Assembly: GCA_038207425.1 (NCBI GenBank)
Contig: JBBQZU010000007.1
Coordinates: 62,001-126,000 of the forward strand
Origin: JBBQZU01 sp038207425
GTDB taxonomy: Bacteria; Bacteroidota; Bacteroidia; Flavobacteriales_D; Cryomorphaceae
DNA: 64,000 nucleotides
Reading direction: 5' to 3'
In this document: piece after piece, positions 51,956 through 62,500 of the stretch
Layout of the letters: each line of letters begins with the position of its first letter
Numbering within the stretch: the first letter of the stretch is position 1
Translations under genes and position numbers: made by a program
The notes under the pieces: generated by a model
Seen by the model: the letters and a program-made list of their open reading frames with translations, nothing else
What the model was told of the DNA's origin: nothing
The model's database searches: none

Positions 51956-52738
51956 ATGAGCTCAGCAATCACCGAAGCAGGTAGTGTAAATGTCGCAATT
52001 GCACACGGCATAGCCACCATTTCATTTTACCATCCTATGAGCAATTCCCTTCCGGGGAAATTGCTGCGCAAGCTGGCCGATAGCATTACAGCCACAGCAA
52101 AAGATAAGGATGTAAGAGTGGTAATCTTAAAATCAGAGGGTGAAAAAGCATTTTGTGCAGGAGCAAGTTTTGATGAGCTTTCGCAAATAAATGACTTGGA
52201 AACCGGCCTTGAGTTTTTCTCTGGATTTGCGCTTGTAATCAATGCACTTCGCAAAATACCACAACTGGTTATAGGCAGAGTGCACGGCAAAGCAGTAGGT
52301 GGTGGCGTAGGTGTAGCTTGTGCTACTGATTATTGTATGGCCACTGCTGCAGCAGCGGTAAAATTGAGCGAGCTTGCTGTGGGCATAGGGCCTTTTGTAG
52401 TGGGACCTGCAGTAGAGCGAAAGATTGGAATTTCGGCCATGTCGCAGCTTGCTATAAATGCCACTGATTGGTACAGTGCCGAATGGGCGCTCCAAAAAGG
52501 CATGTATACCGACTTGTATGCCACAGCGGCTGAACTTGATGAAGCAGTTATGACCCTTGCAGGGCGACTCGCTGCAAGCAACCCTGAAGCTATGGCCGAA
52601 TTGAAGAAAAGTTTCTGGGCAGGTACCGCACATTGGGATAACCTGCTTCAAGAACGAGCTGCCGTGAGCGGCCGGTTGGTGCTGAGCAATTTCTCGAAAG
52701 AGTCAATCGCAAAATTCAAAGCAAGGAGCAGAAGTTAA
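51956..52738 (+). CDS. enoyl-CoA hydratase/isomerase family protein
   Basis: Crotonase-fold protein of 260 residues. CoA/oxyanion-hole motifs are EKAFCAGASFDELSQ (~63-77) and HGKAVGGGVGVACATDYCMA (~110-129). The segment after is LSELAVGIGPFVVGPAVERK (~138-157); it carries one Glu but lacks the usual second catalytic Glu region of hydratases (GxxPGAGGTQ type), so the reaction may be isomerase- or hydrolase-like. It is 16 kb from the paa operon and could serve in the same catabolism, but this is speculation. It has its own -7 box. Confidence 0.8.
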   Translation: MSSAITEAGSVNVAIAHGIATISFYHPMSNSLPGKLLRKLADSITATAKDKDVRVVILKSEGEKAFCAGASFDELSQINDLETGLEFFSGFALVINALRKIPQLVIGRVHGKAVGGGVGVACATDYCMATAAAAVKLSELAVGIGPFVVGPAVERKIGISAMSQLAINATDWYSAEWALQKGMYTDLYATAAELDEAVMTLAGRLAASNPEAMAELKKSFWAGTAHWDNLLQERAAVSGRLVLSNFSKESIAKFKARSRS

Positions 52739-52830
52739 GCGGATTTCAGCGACTCTAAGAGTACTTTCATCGAAGCCATTGAACTTTGTAAAATAGCTTC
52801 CGTAGTAGAGCCACACACTTATACCCCGAA

Positions 52831-55032
52831 GTGGCCAATATTATATCAAAAATTACATTCAAAATATTCCTGCTGCTCATAGCGGGAATGATTAGCATTT
52901 CAGGATACTTCATTATATTTCAATATTTTGAATCGGTGAAACACACTGAACAATCTGAACTACTTCGTGTGCAGGGAATTGTTCAAACCTTTGCACTTCA
53001 GATTGATACTGACTTTCTCAAACCAGAATTTGCTCAAGGGTATAAACTATCCGCTACAGAAGAATATCATAATATAAGAAATGGATTGAGTGGCTACTTA
53101 CACAATGTAAACAGAATCAACGATCTGAATCAGGGCCTGGGACTCATCCTTATTAGCACCCGCGATGGGCAGGCAGAAATTATCACCCATAAAGGCACAG
53201 TATATTATGATCAGGCAAATAAAGTACTGAGGAGAATAATTGACGAAAAGCCATCGAACGGGTTCGCAGCATCACGTAAAGATTTTGAAAACAATCAAAT
53301 ACTCTATGCCTATCCTGTAGCATTGCCTTTCAGCCAGGCATACAGCGGCTATATATTCGCACTTGAAGATATTGATGATAAGATCACTTCAGCGCGCAAA
53401 CAGTTTTTTAAACACGTTGCCGTGGCCCTGCTTGCGTTACTTGCACTCGCTTTGCTTGTAAGACGCTCGTTGCTGCGCATTCTGTCGCATGAGGTACTAT
53501 CAAAGAAAAAATTGCAGGAATATGCCCTGCTCACTGACACCAAGAACAAAGAACTGGAAGTGTTATCCTTCGTATTGAGCAAAAGCGAAAACCTGATATT
53601 GCTTACCGACGAAAGAGGAAAAATAGAATGGCTAAATGAAAGCTATACCCGAAAAAACAATTATTCAGAAACGGAGCTCAGTAGTTTTGTTGGCCGCGAA
53701 CTTGCTGAAGTAAGTCATTACCCTAAGATCAAAGAAGTAATTGGCAAAGTGGTAAAGACCAAAAAGAAAGTGGTGTATGAAGCGAAAAGCTACGATGCCA
53801 GCGGAAATGAATTTTGGGCAAGCACCACTGTTACCCCAATACTCAATGCGAGAAATGAAGTGGAGCGCTTGCTATTCATGGATGCGGATATAACCCGCAT
53901 GAAATTGGCTGAAGCTGAAATAAGTAAACTCGCAAATTTTACGGCTGAGAATGAAAACCCGCTTATACGAATTCAATACGACGGTAAGATACTATTTGCA
54001 AACGATCCCGCCAAGCCTATACTGAAACATTGGAATGTCAACGTAGGTGGTTACGCCACCAAGAACCATTTACAACACACCGTTGATTCAGTGCGCAATT
54101 CAGGCAAGGAGAGTAAATTGAATATGGAATGCGAAAAGCGCATTTACTCTCTGAGATTCGCTCCTGCGAAGGAAAAAGATTATATAAACGTCTATGGCGA
54201 GGATATTACCGAAATTAAAATTGCTGAAAAAGAATCGCTGGCAAGGGTTTCAAAGCTCGAAGAATACAACCTGAATATTACTGATTCAATAAATTATGCA
54301 CGTCGCATACAGCAAGCCATCATTCCGGGCGAAGACCACCTGAGAAGGTATTTCAAAGACTCATTTGTGCTGTCGAAACCCAAGGATATAGTAAGCGGAG
54401 ATTTCTTTTGGATATATGAACTTATGCCCTCAAAAACCTACCTGCTTGCGCTTGCTGATTGCACCGGACATGGTGTACCGGGCGCCATGATGTCTATAAT
54501 TGGGCATGGCCTACTGAATGAAATTGTAGAAGCACAAAAGGCGAAGGAACCTGCAAGAATTCTTGAGAAATTAAATGTTGAAGTTATCAAATCGCTGCGT
54601 CAAAAAAGTCAGAATCAAAGTTGGGATGGCATGGATGTAAGCATTATTAAAATTGATCTCGAAAGCAGAAATATCACCTTTGCCGGAGCCTATCAGCCAC
54701 TCTATTGGATGAATGGAAAGCTGAACGTTATGCGGGGCGATCGCCAGCCAATCGGTGGGCTGCACCACAATGTAGAGCGAAAATTTACCAATATTACATT
54801 TCAGGTAAATAGAGGTGACAGCGTATATCTTGTAAGCGACGGTTTCACTGACCAATTTGGAGGGCCGGACAATAAAAAATTCCTTTCCAGAAGGTTAAAT
54901 GATCTTATAGAAACAAGCCACAGATACAGCATGCAGGCGCAGTCGCATCTCTACAATACTGCCTTCGAAGAATGGAAAGGAAACTGCGAGCAGATTGATG
55001 ATGTTTCTATGATTGGTATTAAATTTTTGTGA
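52831..55032 (+). CDS. membrane sensor with PAS and SpoIIE-type PP2C phosphatase domains
   Basis: A 733-residue signalling protein. It has two membrane helices (~9-31 and ~195-214) framing an extracytoplasmic sensor region. A PAS domain (~240-365: SKSENLILLTDERGKIEWLN) is followed by a second PAS-like stretch (~375-460), then a SpoIIE/PP2C phosphatase domain (~500-733) with its metal-binding aspartates in VSGDFFWIYE, LADCTGHGVPGAMMS and SDGFTDQFGG. It would dephosphorylate an anti-anti-sigma-like partner in response to an envelope or ligand signal. The start is GTG. The partner genes are not nearby, and no response regulator domain is present. Confidence 0.9.
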   Translation: MANIISKITFKIFLLLIAGMISISGYFIIFQYFESVKHTEQSELLRVQGIVQTFALQIDTDFLKPEFAQGYKLSATEEYHNIRNGLSGYLHNVNRINDLNQGLGLILISTRDGQAEIITHKGTVYYDQANKVLRRIIDEKPSNGFAASRKDFENNQILYAYPVALPFSQAYSGYIFALEDIDDKITSARKQFFKHVAVALLALLALALLVRRSLLRILSHEVLSKKKLQEYALLTDTKNKELEVLSFVLSKSENLILLTDERGKIEWLNESYTRKNNYSETELSSFVGRELAEVSHYPKIKEVIGKVVKTKKKVVYEAKSYDASGNEFWASTTVTPILNARNEVERLLFMDADITRMKLAEAEISKLANFTAENENPLIRIQYDGKILFANDPAKPILKHWNVNVGGYATKNHLQHTVDSVRNSGKESKLNMECEKRIYSLRFAPAKEKDYINVYGEDITEIKIAEKESLARVSKLEEYNLNITDSINYARRIQQAIIPGEDHLRRYFKDSFVLSKPKDIVSGDFFWIYELMPSKTYLLALADCTGHGVPGAMMSIIGHGLLNEIVEAQKAKEPARILEKLNVEVIKSLRQKSQNQSWDGMDVSIIKIDLESRNITFAGAYQPLYWMNGKLNVMRGDRQPIGGLHHNVERKFTNITFQVNRGDSVYLVSDGFTDQFGGPDNKKFLSRRLNDLIETSHRYSMQAQSHLYNTAFEEWKGNCEQIDDVSMIGIKFL

Positions 55033-55144
55033 AGAAATACGAAACATTGGACTGGTATCAAACTATTCCTTAATTTACACTCCATAAATAGAAAACAACA
55101 ACCTGCTATCGATATTCTCGTTACCAGGCACATACACTACTCCA

Positions 55145-56983
55145 ATGAAGGCGGAAATTATCGAAAAACTTCAGGCGTTGATAGCCAATGACGATGTAAC
55201 GGCAATACAAAAAGAATTTGGTGCCCTTTCATCACAGTACCGAAATCTTGCAAAAACCACTTCTGTTCAGGAAGACCATGAAGGAGAAACCGCAGAAGGA
55301 GACCCGCATCATGAAGACGATTCTCATAATGACGAAGCTCCCGACATGGTCGGTGAAGGTTCAGATGATCCAATTTCTCAACCTGCTGCTGGCCCAGATT
55401 CCGCTTCTGAAGATATAAGCACAGCCCTGGAAACTACTGAAGCTGCTACAGCGCCAGTTGCTAATGAGCTTTCAGAGCACGATAAAATATTCGCTGAAAT
55501 TTCTGCCATATTTCGCGATAAGCTGAGCATATTCCGCGAACAGAAGAAACGCATAGAAGAAGAAACAATAGCTACTGCGAAGGACCTTCTGGAAGAAATT
55601 CAAAAACTCGTTTCGACGGAAGAGAATATAGGTAAGGCTTTTGCCGGATTCAATGCCATACAGGAGAAGTGGAAATCGCTACCGAAAGTAAGCAATGACG
55701 CGTACCGCGAGCTTAACCACGATTATAATAAATTCGTAGAACGTTTCTTTTACAATATCAATATTTACAAAGAGCTTAAGGATCTGGACCTAAAGCACAA
55801 CCTTGAGCAAAAATTAATGGTTCTCGAGGACCAGAAAAAACTCGTTGAAGAAAATGATATCCGGCTGCTGGAAGTTGGAGTGCGCTTAAATCAGGACAGA
55901 TGGAATGAAATTGGACCGACTTTCAAAGAAGAATGGGCAAAAATAAAGGACGAGTTTTGGGATATTACCAAGGGTATTTACAAGAAAATTCACGACTTCT
56001 ATCAGGTAAGGCGTGAAGAATTGGACGCCAACATAATCAAAAAACAGGAACTGCTGCGGAAGGCAGACCAGCTCTCAAAACTTCAGCTTAAGAATACCAA
56101 AAAGTGGAACGAAAAAACCGATGAAATCATAGCTATTCAAAACGAGTGGAAGATGATAGGCCCAATGCCGCGCGAGAAAGGAAAAGAAATTGCCAAAGCT
56201 TTTCGCCACGTATGCGATGAATTTTTCAAGCACAAAAAAGCACATTTTGCAGAGATAAAAAAAGTGCACGATGCCAATAAAGAAGCGAAAATGAATTTGC
56301 TTAATGATGCAAATGCATCAAAAGAATCAACTGATTGGAATCAGGCAGCTTCGAAATTTAAGTCGCTTCAGAGCCAGTGGAAAAATATTGGAGCTGCGCA
56401 CCCGCGTGATGAAAATCGCTTGTGGAGAGAGTTCAGAGCATCCTGTGATCATTTCTTTGAATCGAGAAAAACTTTTATTGGCGGCGAATCAGATAGACAG
56501 ACAGAGAATCTGGAACTTCGCAAAAAGGTCATCGAAGATCTAAATGCTTTCAAAACAGATGGCAACCGCGAAGAAGCCATCAACGCACTGAAAGAATTCA
56601 GCGAATCGTGGCGAAAAATAGGGCACGTTCCAATGGCCGATAAAGATGCTATTTATAACACCTTCAAAGCCGCACTCGACGAGAAATACAGTGAACTGAA
56701 GCTTGACAGGCAGACCAGAGATAAACTGAAACTTGCCGATAAAGTAGTTACACTCAAAGAAAATCAGGGTGGCGATAGGTTAATCAGAAAGGAGCGCGAC
56801 CATATTCGCCATAAAATTTCGAGACGTGAAGCTGATATTGTGCTCTATGAAAACAACATTGGTTTCTTTGCGAAAAGCAAAGGAGCTGATAAACTAAAAG
56901 AAGAAGTAATGCGCAAAATCGATAAGGCAAAAGAAGAAATTAACGCTTTATATGAGCAACTCGAGGTATTTGACAATGCCTGA
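55145..56983 (+). CDS. DUF349 repeat protein
   Basis: A 612-residue cytoplasmic protein. The first ~125 residues are acidic and Ala/Glu/Asp-rich (EGETAEGDPHHEDD) and probably disordered. The rest is a run of DUF349-like helical repeats marked by W-x-x-I-G motifs: WKSLPKV (~170), RWNEIGPTF (~255), EWKMIGPMPREKGKE (~337), QWKNIGAAHPRDENR (~415) and SWRKIGHVPMADKD (~488). Function is unknown; the family is common in Bacteroidota. A small BamE-like lipoprotein gene overlaps its end by 8 bp, so the two are likely coupled. Confidence 0.88.
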   Translation: MKAEIIEKLQALIANDDVTAIQKEFGALSSQYRNLAKTTSVQEDHEGETAEGDPHHEDDSHNDEAPDMVGEGSDDPISQPAAGPDSASEDISTALETTEAATAPVANELSEHDKIFAEISAIFRDKLSIFREQKKRIEEETIATAKDLLEEIQKLVSTEENIGKAFAGFNAIQEKWKSLPKVSNDAYRELNHDYNKFVERFFYNINIYKELKDLDLKHNLEQKLMVLEDQKKLVEENDIRLLEVGVRLNQDRWNEIGPTFKEEWAKIKDEFWDITKGIYKKIHDFYQVRREELDANIIKKQELLRKADQLSKLQLKNTKKWNEKTDEIIAIQNEWKMIGPMPREKGKEIAKAFRHVCDEFFKHKKAHFAEIKKVHDANKEAKMNLLNDANASKESTDWNQAASKFKSLQSQWKNIGAAHPRDENRLWREFRASCDHFFESRKTFIGGESDRQTENLELRKKVIEDLNAFKTDGNREEAINALKEFSESWRKIGHVPMADKDAIYNTFKAALDEKYSELKLDRQTRDKLKLADKVVTLKENQGGDRLIRKERDHIRHKISRREADIVLYENNIGFFAKSKGADKLKEEVMRKIDKAKEEINALYEQLEVFDNA

Positions 56984-57251
56984 AAGGTTTGCCTCCATCT
57001 TAATAGCAATTGTGTTTTGGAGTTGTAATACAGCCCAAAATGAAAAGCCCGCGAGGGAATTGGTGTTTGAAGGAATGTCGAAAAAAGAACTTAGAATTGT
57101 TTTAGGAGAACCCTTGGAAATTGATAGTAGCGGGGTAATATATGATGTATTGAAGAATAAGAAAATAAAAATAGATCGCTGGAAATATGATCAACGCACT
57201 GTGGTACTGATAAACGACACAGTGAGCTCTGCCAACGAGAATATTAATTGA
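56976..57251 (+). CDS. small lipoprotein with BamE/SmpA-like fold signature
   Basis: A 91-residue predicted lipoprotein: signal region PERFASILIAIVFWSC with a Cys at ~17 in a loose lipobox (VFWSC), then a mature part with FEGMSKKELRIVLGEPLEID, which resembles the BamE/SmpA G-M-x-x-x-x-V-x-x-x-L-G-x-P signature. The rest is a short beta-rich stretch (KIKIDRWKYDQRTVVLI). Start at 56976 gives a plausible lipobox; the ATG at 56952 adds eight residues. It overlaps DUF349 by 8 bp and a convergent gene by 8 bp. Function in outer membrane assembly is only suggestive. Confidence 0.55.
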   Translation: MPERFASILIAIVFWSCNTAQNEKPARELVFEGMSKKELRIVLGEPLEIDSSGVIYDVLKNKKIKIDRWKYDQRTVVLINDTVSSANENIN

Positions 57252-57489
57252 GGTGTAGCAGGTTTATGCTGTCAAGATACCCTTCACTCTCAAAAATATT
57301 ATCCAAAGCTCTTACATACTGAACTTTACGATCAAAGCGATAGCTCACTTCCACGTAGAAACTAAACAAATCGTAGATCATAATCTTAGCACCTTCTTTG
57401 GTAGTTCGCTGATCAAGATACTTGCCATACTTCGTAAGCATCGAAGCCTTTCCATCAAAAGTGAGCTGGTTAAACTCTCCTATTTTCAT
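57244..57489 (-). CDS. small conserved-looking protein, function unknown
   Basis: An 81-residue soluble protein beginning KIGEFNQLTFDGKASMLTKY, with an acidic, aromatic-rich end (FDRKVQYVRALDNIFESEGY). No motif is recognised. The ATG at 57489 gives a coherent start; an ATG 18 nt upstream is possible. It is convergent with the BamE-like lipoprotein (8-bp overlap). The coding look (aromatic- and hydrophobic-balanced, no strong bias) supports a real gene. Confidence 0.55.
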   Translation of the reverse strand: MKIGEFNQLTFDGKASMLTKYGKYLDQRTTKEGAKIMIYDLFSFYVEVSYRFDRKVQYVRALDNIFESEGYLDSINLLHLN

Positions 57490-57650
57490 AACGATGAATT
57501 TACCCAAAGGTACGATCTTCGTCAGGCTAAATCAATAGTTAATCGATGTTTTATTTGATTTCGCCTGAAATTTTAACAGGTCAGAATTGCTAACTCTCAT
57601 AAACTGAATAAACTGAATCGAAATTTCAACCAGAAAAAAACTGTGTTGAA

Positions 57651-58328
57651 TCAGAAACCCTGCTCCATATAATGGCTGTAGCGACTTTCATTAAACATGA
57701 ATAATCTCGGCTTGCGGCCCGGATTCACTCTCTCTTCGTGACCTTTGGCGATAAGAATATTCAGCTTGTTTACCTTCTTACGGAAGTTGCGTTTGTCAAG
57801 CTGACTGCCAAGAATCTCTTCGTACAGGCTTTGGAGGTCAGTAAGCGTAAATTCTTTTGGCAAAAGCTTAAACCCGATGGGGCGGTTTATCAATCTCCGC
57901 CTAAGACGCTGCATTGCGAGGTCAATAATTTCATTGTGGTCATAGCCCAGCTCAGGTACTTCACTCACCGGAATCCACTTGGTTTCCTTGTCCTGTCTAT
58001 GGCCTTTTACATCAGTTTTAATGTTCACCAGACTATAAAACGCCACGTCAATGACCCTCCCCAATGGATGCCTGTATAATTTGCCAAAAGCATTCAACTG
58101 TTCGAGATAAACTTCTTTGTTGCCCATTGCTTCCTGCAATATTGACTCTGTAGCATGCTCAAGGCTCTCATCGTTGCTGATCAGTTTTCCCGGTAGCGAC
58201 CATGCGCCTGCGTATGGATCGCGTGTAATTTTTTGAATAAAAACCTTCAGTTTCCCATTCTCAAAGCCGTAAATGACGCATGTAACCGAAACACCCAGGG
58301 TAAAAAAGCTCTTGATCGAATGGTCCAT
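57651..58328 (-). CDS. Nudix-domain transcriptional regulator with C-terminal winged helix
   Basis: A 225-residue protein with a Nudix domain (~10-140: SVTCVIYGFENGKLKVFIQK, AGAWSLPGKLIS) and a C-terminal winged-helix-like region (~150-225: RPIGFKLLPKEFTLTDLQSL, RNFRKKVNKLNI). This is the NrtR/ sugar-regulator architecture. The Nudix box reads GKLISNDESLEHATESILQE, and the canonical R-E-x-x-E-E positions are replaced (S-I and E-A), so catalysis is likely lost and the domain may only sense a nucleotide or sugar ligand. Regulated genes are not adjacent on the same strand. Confidence 0.82.
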   Translation of the reverse strand: MDHSIKSFFTLGVSVTCVIYGFENGKLKVFIQKITRDPYAGAWSLPGKLISNDESLEHATESILQEAMGNKEVYLEQLNAFGKLYRHPLGRVIDVAFYSLVNIKTDVKGHRQDKETKWIPVSEVPELGYDHNEIIDLAMQRLRRRLINRPIGFKLLPKEFTLTDLQSLYEEILGSQLDKRNFRKKVNKLNILIAKGHEERVNPGRKPRLFMFNESRYSHYMEQGF

Positions 58329-58361
58329 GTGAATAGCTGATTTATCGATAAAATGAATAAT

Positions 58362-59165
58362 TTAAGGATTGTAGTACTTTAATGCTTCTGGCATATAGGC
58401 TTCCAGATCATCAACTCTGCGGTCGTCCTTGGGGTGCGTGCTAAGAAACTCCGGTTGGCTTCCACCGCCACCTGAAGCCATTCGCACCCAAAACTTTGGT
58501 GCTTCGCGCGGGTCGTAGCCGGCCATAGCCATAAATACAAGGCCCATTTTATCGGCTTCCGTTTCATGCGATCTGGAGAATGCAAGCGTACCGAGTGAAG
58601 AACCCAAACCAAATGATTGCATCAGCAATGCTTTCGACAACTCTGGCTGCTGGTTTGTTAATGCATTGAGCGTCATGCCTGCGCCCTGAACCAGTAGACC
58701 CTGACTCATACGCTCGTTTCCATGCTTCGCAACGGCATGCGCAACTTCATGCCCCATCACTACTGCAATACCTGTTTCGTCTTCACAGATTGGCAATATT
58801 CCTGTGTAGAATACCACTCTCCCGCCGGGCATGCACCAGGCATTTACTGCAGCATCCTCAACTGTGTTAAAAGACCAATCGAATGATTCTATATTCTTCG
58901 ACATTCCGTTATCATTCATGTATTGTTCCACTGCTTTTGAAATCCTGGCTCCTACTTTGGCCACTTGCTTGGCTCGTACATCGCTAGCCGGCAATGGGTC
59001 ATTTTGGGCAAGGAAATCCTGGTAGGCTGTTGCGCTCATAGCGCTCATCTCAGACTCAGGAACCAAATTCATCTGTCGTCTGCCGGTAATGGGCACTTTA
59101 GAGCATTCGCTAAACAATAAAACACACGTTAGCGCAATGGCAATTTTCGCAGGCTGGAAATTCAT
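58362..59165 (-). CDS. M48 family metalloprotease lipoprotein
   Basis: A 267-residue predicted lipoprotein zinc peptidase. The lipobox is LLFSEC (Cys ~21). M48 motifs are HEVAHAVAKHGNERMS (~138-153, HExxH) and the downstream Glu in SRSHETEADKMGLVFMAMAG (~198-217). The domain is of YcaL/LoiP type, acting in outer-membrane-protein quality control in Proteobacteria; the role here is inferred from that. Length is normal. It is followed at 34 bp by the Nudix-type regulator. Confidence 0.9.
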   Translation of the reverse strand: MNFQPAKIAIALTCVLLFSECSKVPITGRRQMNLVPESEMSAMSATAYQDFLAQNDPLPASDVRAKQVAKVGARISKAVEQYMNDNGMSKNIESFDWSFNTVEDAAVNAWCMPGGRVVFYTGILPICEDETGIAVVMGHEVAHAVAKHGNERMSQGLLVQGAGMTLNALTNQQPELSKALLMQSFGLGSSLGTLAFSRSHETEADKMGLVFMAMAGYDPREAPKFWVRMASGGGGSQPEFLSTHPKDDRRVDDLEAYMPEALKYYNP

Positions 59166-59198
59166 TGAGGATGGATTAAGAGTTTGGTATGATTCGAA

Positions 59199-59480
59199 TC
59201 AGGAAATTTCGGCTGAGAGGCCACGGTCAAGAAGCGCTGTGCAGATAGGGCGGAGCTTCTCAAATTCACCTTTCTTTACAGAGCATTTGCCATTGAAGTG
59301 TACAATATGAGCGCATTGCTCAGCCTGTATCACAGTGTGCTTGCATACTTTGACCAAAGTATCTATTACAAAATCAAAGGTGTTGAAATCGTCGTTGTGA
59401 AGAATAATTTCTTTGATGTCCTTGAGCTTTTCAATTGCTTCAATATCAAGTTCTTCTTCAATTTCAATATCGGTCCACAT
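59199..59480 (-). CDS. clpS: ATP-dependent Clp protease adaptor ClpS
   Basis: A 93-residue adaptor that delivers N-degron substrates to ClpAP. Signature motifs are IILHNDDFNTFDFVID (~26-41) and QCAHIVHFNGKCSVKKG (~57-73). The N-terminal tail (WTDIEIEEELDIEAIEKL) is typical in length. In Bacteroidota the ClpA-like partner is encoded elsewhere. It is cotranscribed with or near the M48 protease gene on the minus strand. Confidence 0.92.
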   Translation of the reverse strand: MWTDIEIEEELDIEAIEKLKDIKEIILHNDDFNTFDFVIDTLVKVCKHTVIQAEQCAHIVHFNGKCSVKKGEFEKLRPICTALLDRGLSAEIS

Positions 59481-59539
59481 AGCTTGGTGATTTGCAGCTT
59501 CAAAATTAGCAAAACCAAGCTATTATCGAGAAAGAATTT

Positions 59540-62500
59540 TTATCTGATTGCTTTGCCGTTCACCCAGCGGGCTAGGTAAGCTTCTCTAAGTCCGACTTTG
59601 ATTGCCTTTTGAAGATATTCTTCAGCCGATTGCTTATCAGCAAATTCAGCAGAAATGAAAATAGAAATCTCATTTGATTCCGAGATACTCCTGATATTAA
59701 GTTCAGGCCTTTCGAGAATGGTATTGGCAAACTCCTGAGGAACATCGCCTGAAAAAACGCCCAATACTACTACATATACTTGTACAGGTTTTTGAGCTTT
59801 AAGAGCAAGTATGACATCACCCTGTTCCTTAAGCAGTGCATTTGCTTCATTTGGTGAAATTCGGCGACCATTGTAGTAAGCTGTAACGAAGGCGTCTGTT
59901 ACTCCTAAACTTTGCGCAGCTTGCTTTCTCAATGAAGCATCACCAACAGAATTGAATCTGCCGGTGGTGTACCTTATCGTTTTTTGAGCTGTGAGTTCTG
60001 TATTAAGTTCTGTAAGGTTGTATAGCTTGTCCAATGCAACGGGCTTGGAATATACTCCCACCTGCACAGTATAGAAAAGTCCGGCGATAACTTCAACGGG
60101 TGCCGCAGCAGCGGCATTTGGATCGTTATAATACTCCACATTTTCGGGAAGGGCAGCAGCAGAAACTGCTGGTTTCTTGTCCACTGAAGTATTTTCTGGT
60201 TTGGAAGCCTTCAGAGTGCTTGGTACAACCGGTGGTTGTTTCATTGCTGTTATTGGTGCTGCTGACGGTCGTGTTTCAGCCTGTGGCAAGCGGTTCACTA
60301 TAGCTCTGGCTTCTTCTGCCGAAAGGCGCTCTCCATCGAGATAGGCTATCACAAATGCATCCTTATACCCAAGTTGCCTTATGGCATCTTTTGCCGCCAC
60401 TGCGTCGCGGTAAATGGTAAAAATTCCAGCCCTGTATCTTGTAATGCCATTGTCCAATCGCTGACCCATTACCGGTGCAAAGGCCTTAAACATATCCTGT
60501 GGAATAGGATTTCTGAAAGCACCAACCTGCACTTGGAAAATAAGTCCGGACGGCATAGGCGGATTCATTGGTATTGGCTTTGCCTTGCTGTAAATCGATG
60601 TTTCCGTTGACACAAACATGTTCTCCTTTACATCGCTGAAATTGTTCTTTTCTGCAATAATATCGATCATACCTAGCCAATAGGTTGCTATAGGCTTATC
60701 ATCATCTTCATCAGGAGTTTTACCCCCCGATGTTCCTGTTTTGCTTGCTGCCTTTCCTTCAGTATTTTGATTTCCCGGAGTAGAAACTGTTGATGACGCA
60801 GCATTATTTTTAGCAGGTATTGCTTGATTGCTGGCTAGGTCTGCGGTAATAATTTTGTATGGTTCGCCTTTAAGTACCTTGTCGAGATCGGATATTTCTA
60901 CAGCTTTGAGCGAACTTACAGCCGCTGCTATATTCTGTTGCTGGGCAGTGCGCAATGAACGTGCTTCTTCTGCCCCCGTAGCTGCAATTGATGCTTTTTT
61001 ATACAACACTTCCGCTTCGGCAGCTATTCGCGACGATTGCTCCAATAGCATTTTCTTATCATCTTGATTTTCTGCAGCAGCAACGGCTTCATTTAGTCTC
61101 TTTGCTTCTTCAAAGCGCTCATTGGCTCCAGTGGTATATATTAAAGCCTGGTCAGCAAGGGAATATTCAATACTCTTCAAACTATCTGTTTTAATTTTCG
61201 CCGACAAGTATTGTACAAATGCCGGATTTTTCTGCAGCGTTGTCATGGTGGTTTCATCCGCCCGGGCTGCTTGTTTTATCAGTTTCGCGTCAGCTTCAGC
61301 AGTAGATGGCAAGCCGATAGAAAGATCAAAGTTCAAAGCCTCGTCTGAAGCCTTCAATGTGCGAATTTCAGTTTCAGGAATTAAGGCTGCATATTTTGCA
61401 ACCACGGGTGTAGTATACGTTTTATTTGGCAACGCTACGTGGTTTGTTGGGTTGCTCTCAAAGGCTGCTGATGCATCATTTGCTTTTGCCAAACCGGCCA
61501 CTTCTTCAGCGGCGCGCATATCAATTTTTTGCGAAAGCTCAGTAACCTGAGAGTTTACTGCTGCGAGTTGCGAAACTACCATGATTTCACCTCTTAGCAG
61601 AGCATTCTGATCAGCCGGCGACATTACCGAAAGCTCCTTTGATCGTGATGAAATAGATTCGAGACTTTTTGAAAGTTCACTCCATTGAATCTTTAAGTCA
61701 TTCAGCCTGGCCACTTCTATATCAGTGAGAACCGATTCAGATTCCACCTTGGAGATAAGCTGCGTGTTCGAATTGGTATAAAATGCTATTTCAGCCTCAT
61801 TCGACTTGCTGATCTCTTGCTTCACTTCATTTTGAATTTCAGCAATATCAGTCGCAGAAGTGATAAAATCGTCATACAACTGCGCTTTAAGAACTGGATC
61901 TGTTTCTGAACCATAGCTGATCAAAATCTTCTCGGACTTGGCGCGTTCTGATGCCAGCAGTTTCATTTGCTCATCCAAATCATTTGCGCGTATGCTTGCA
62001 TTCAGCGATTTGTACGCCATACTCCCCAACTCCATGGTTTCGGCAGTATTTACAAGTAGTGCCTCAACTTCCAATTCTTTTGTTTCGGCCTTAGCTGATA
62101 GATTTTGGGCTATTGGTTCTTTCGCAGGTTCATCAATAATTGCGACCGTTGTTGCGATATTTCCGGCTTCAATAGTGAGTCGGTCCGCTTCTTGCAGCTT
62201 ATCAGCCGAAAGTGCCGACAATTCCTGAATTGCGAGTTGAATCTGATCTTGTTCGTATGGCGTTGTCGACCTGTCGAGCATCACCGCAAGGGCGCCGATG
62301 CGGGTTTCTATGCTTTCGGCCTGCTGCCTGCTCATTTCTGCCAGCGCTATTCTTTCATCATAAGGTGCTATGCCGGAGCCCTGTATTATCCTTTGGCTCT
62401 CGGCAAATGATGTTTTGAATGCTGCAACTTCTACAGCAGCTAACGGCAAATTTTTCGCAGAAGCAACAACCACCTTCGCCGGCTTTTCCCCTTTAACTTC

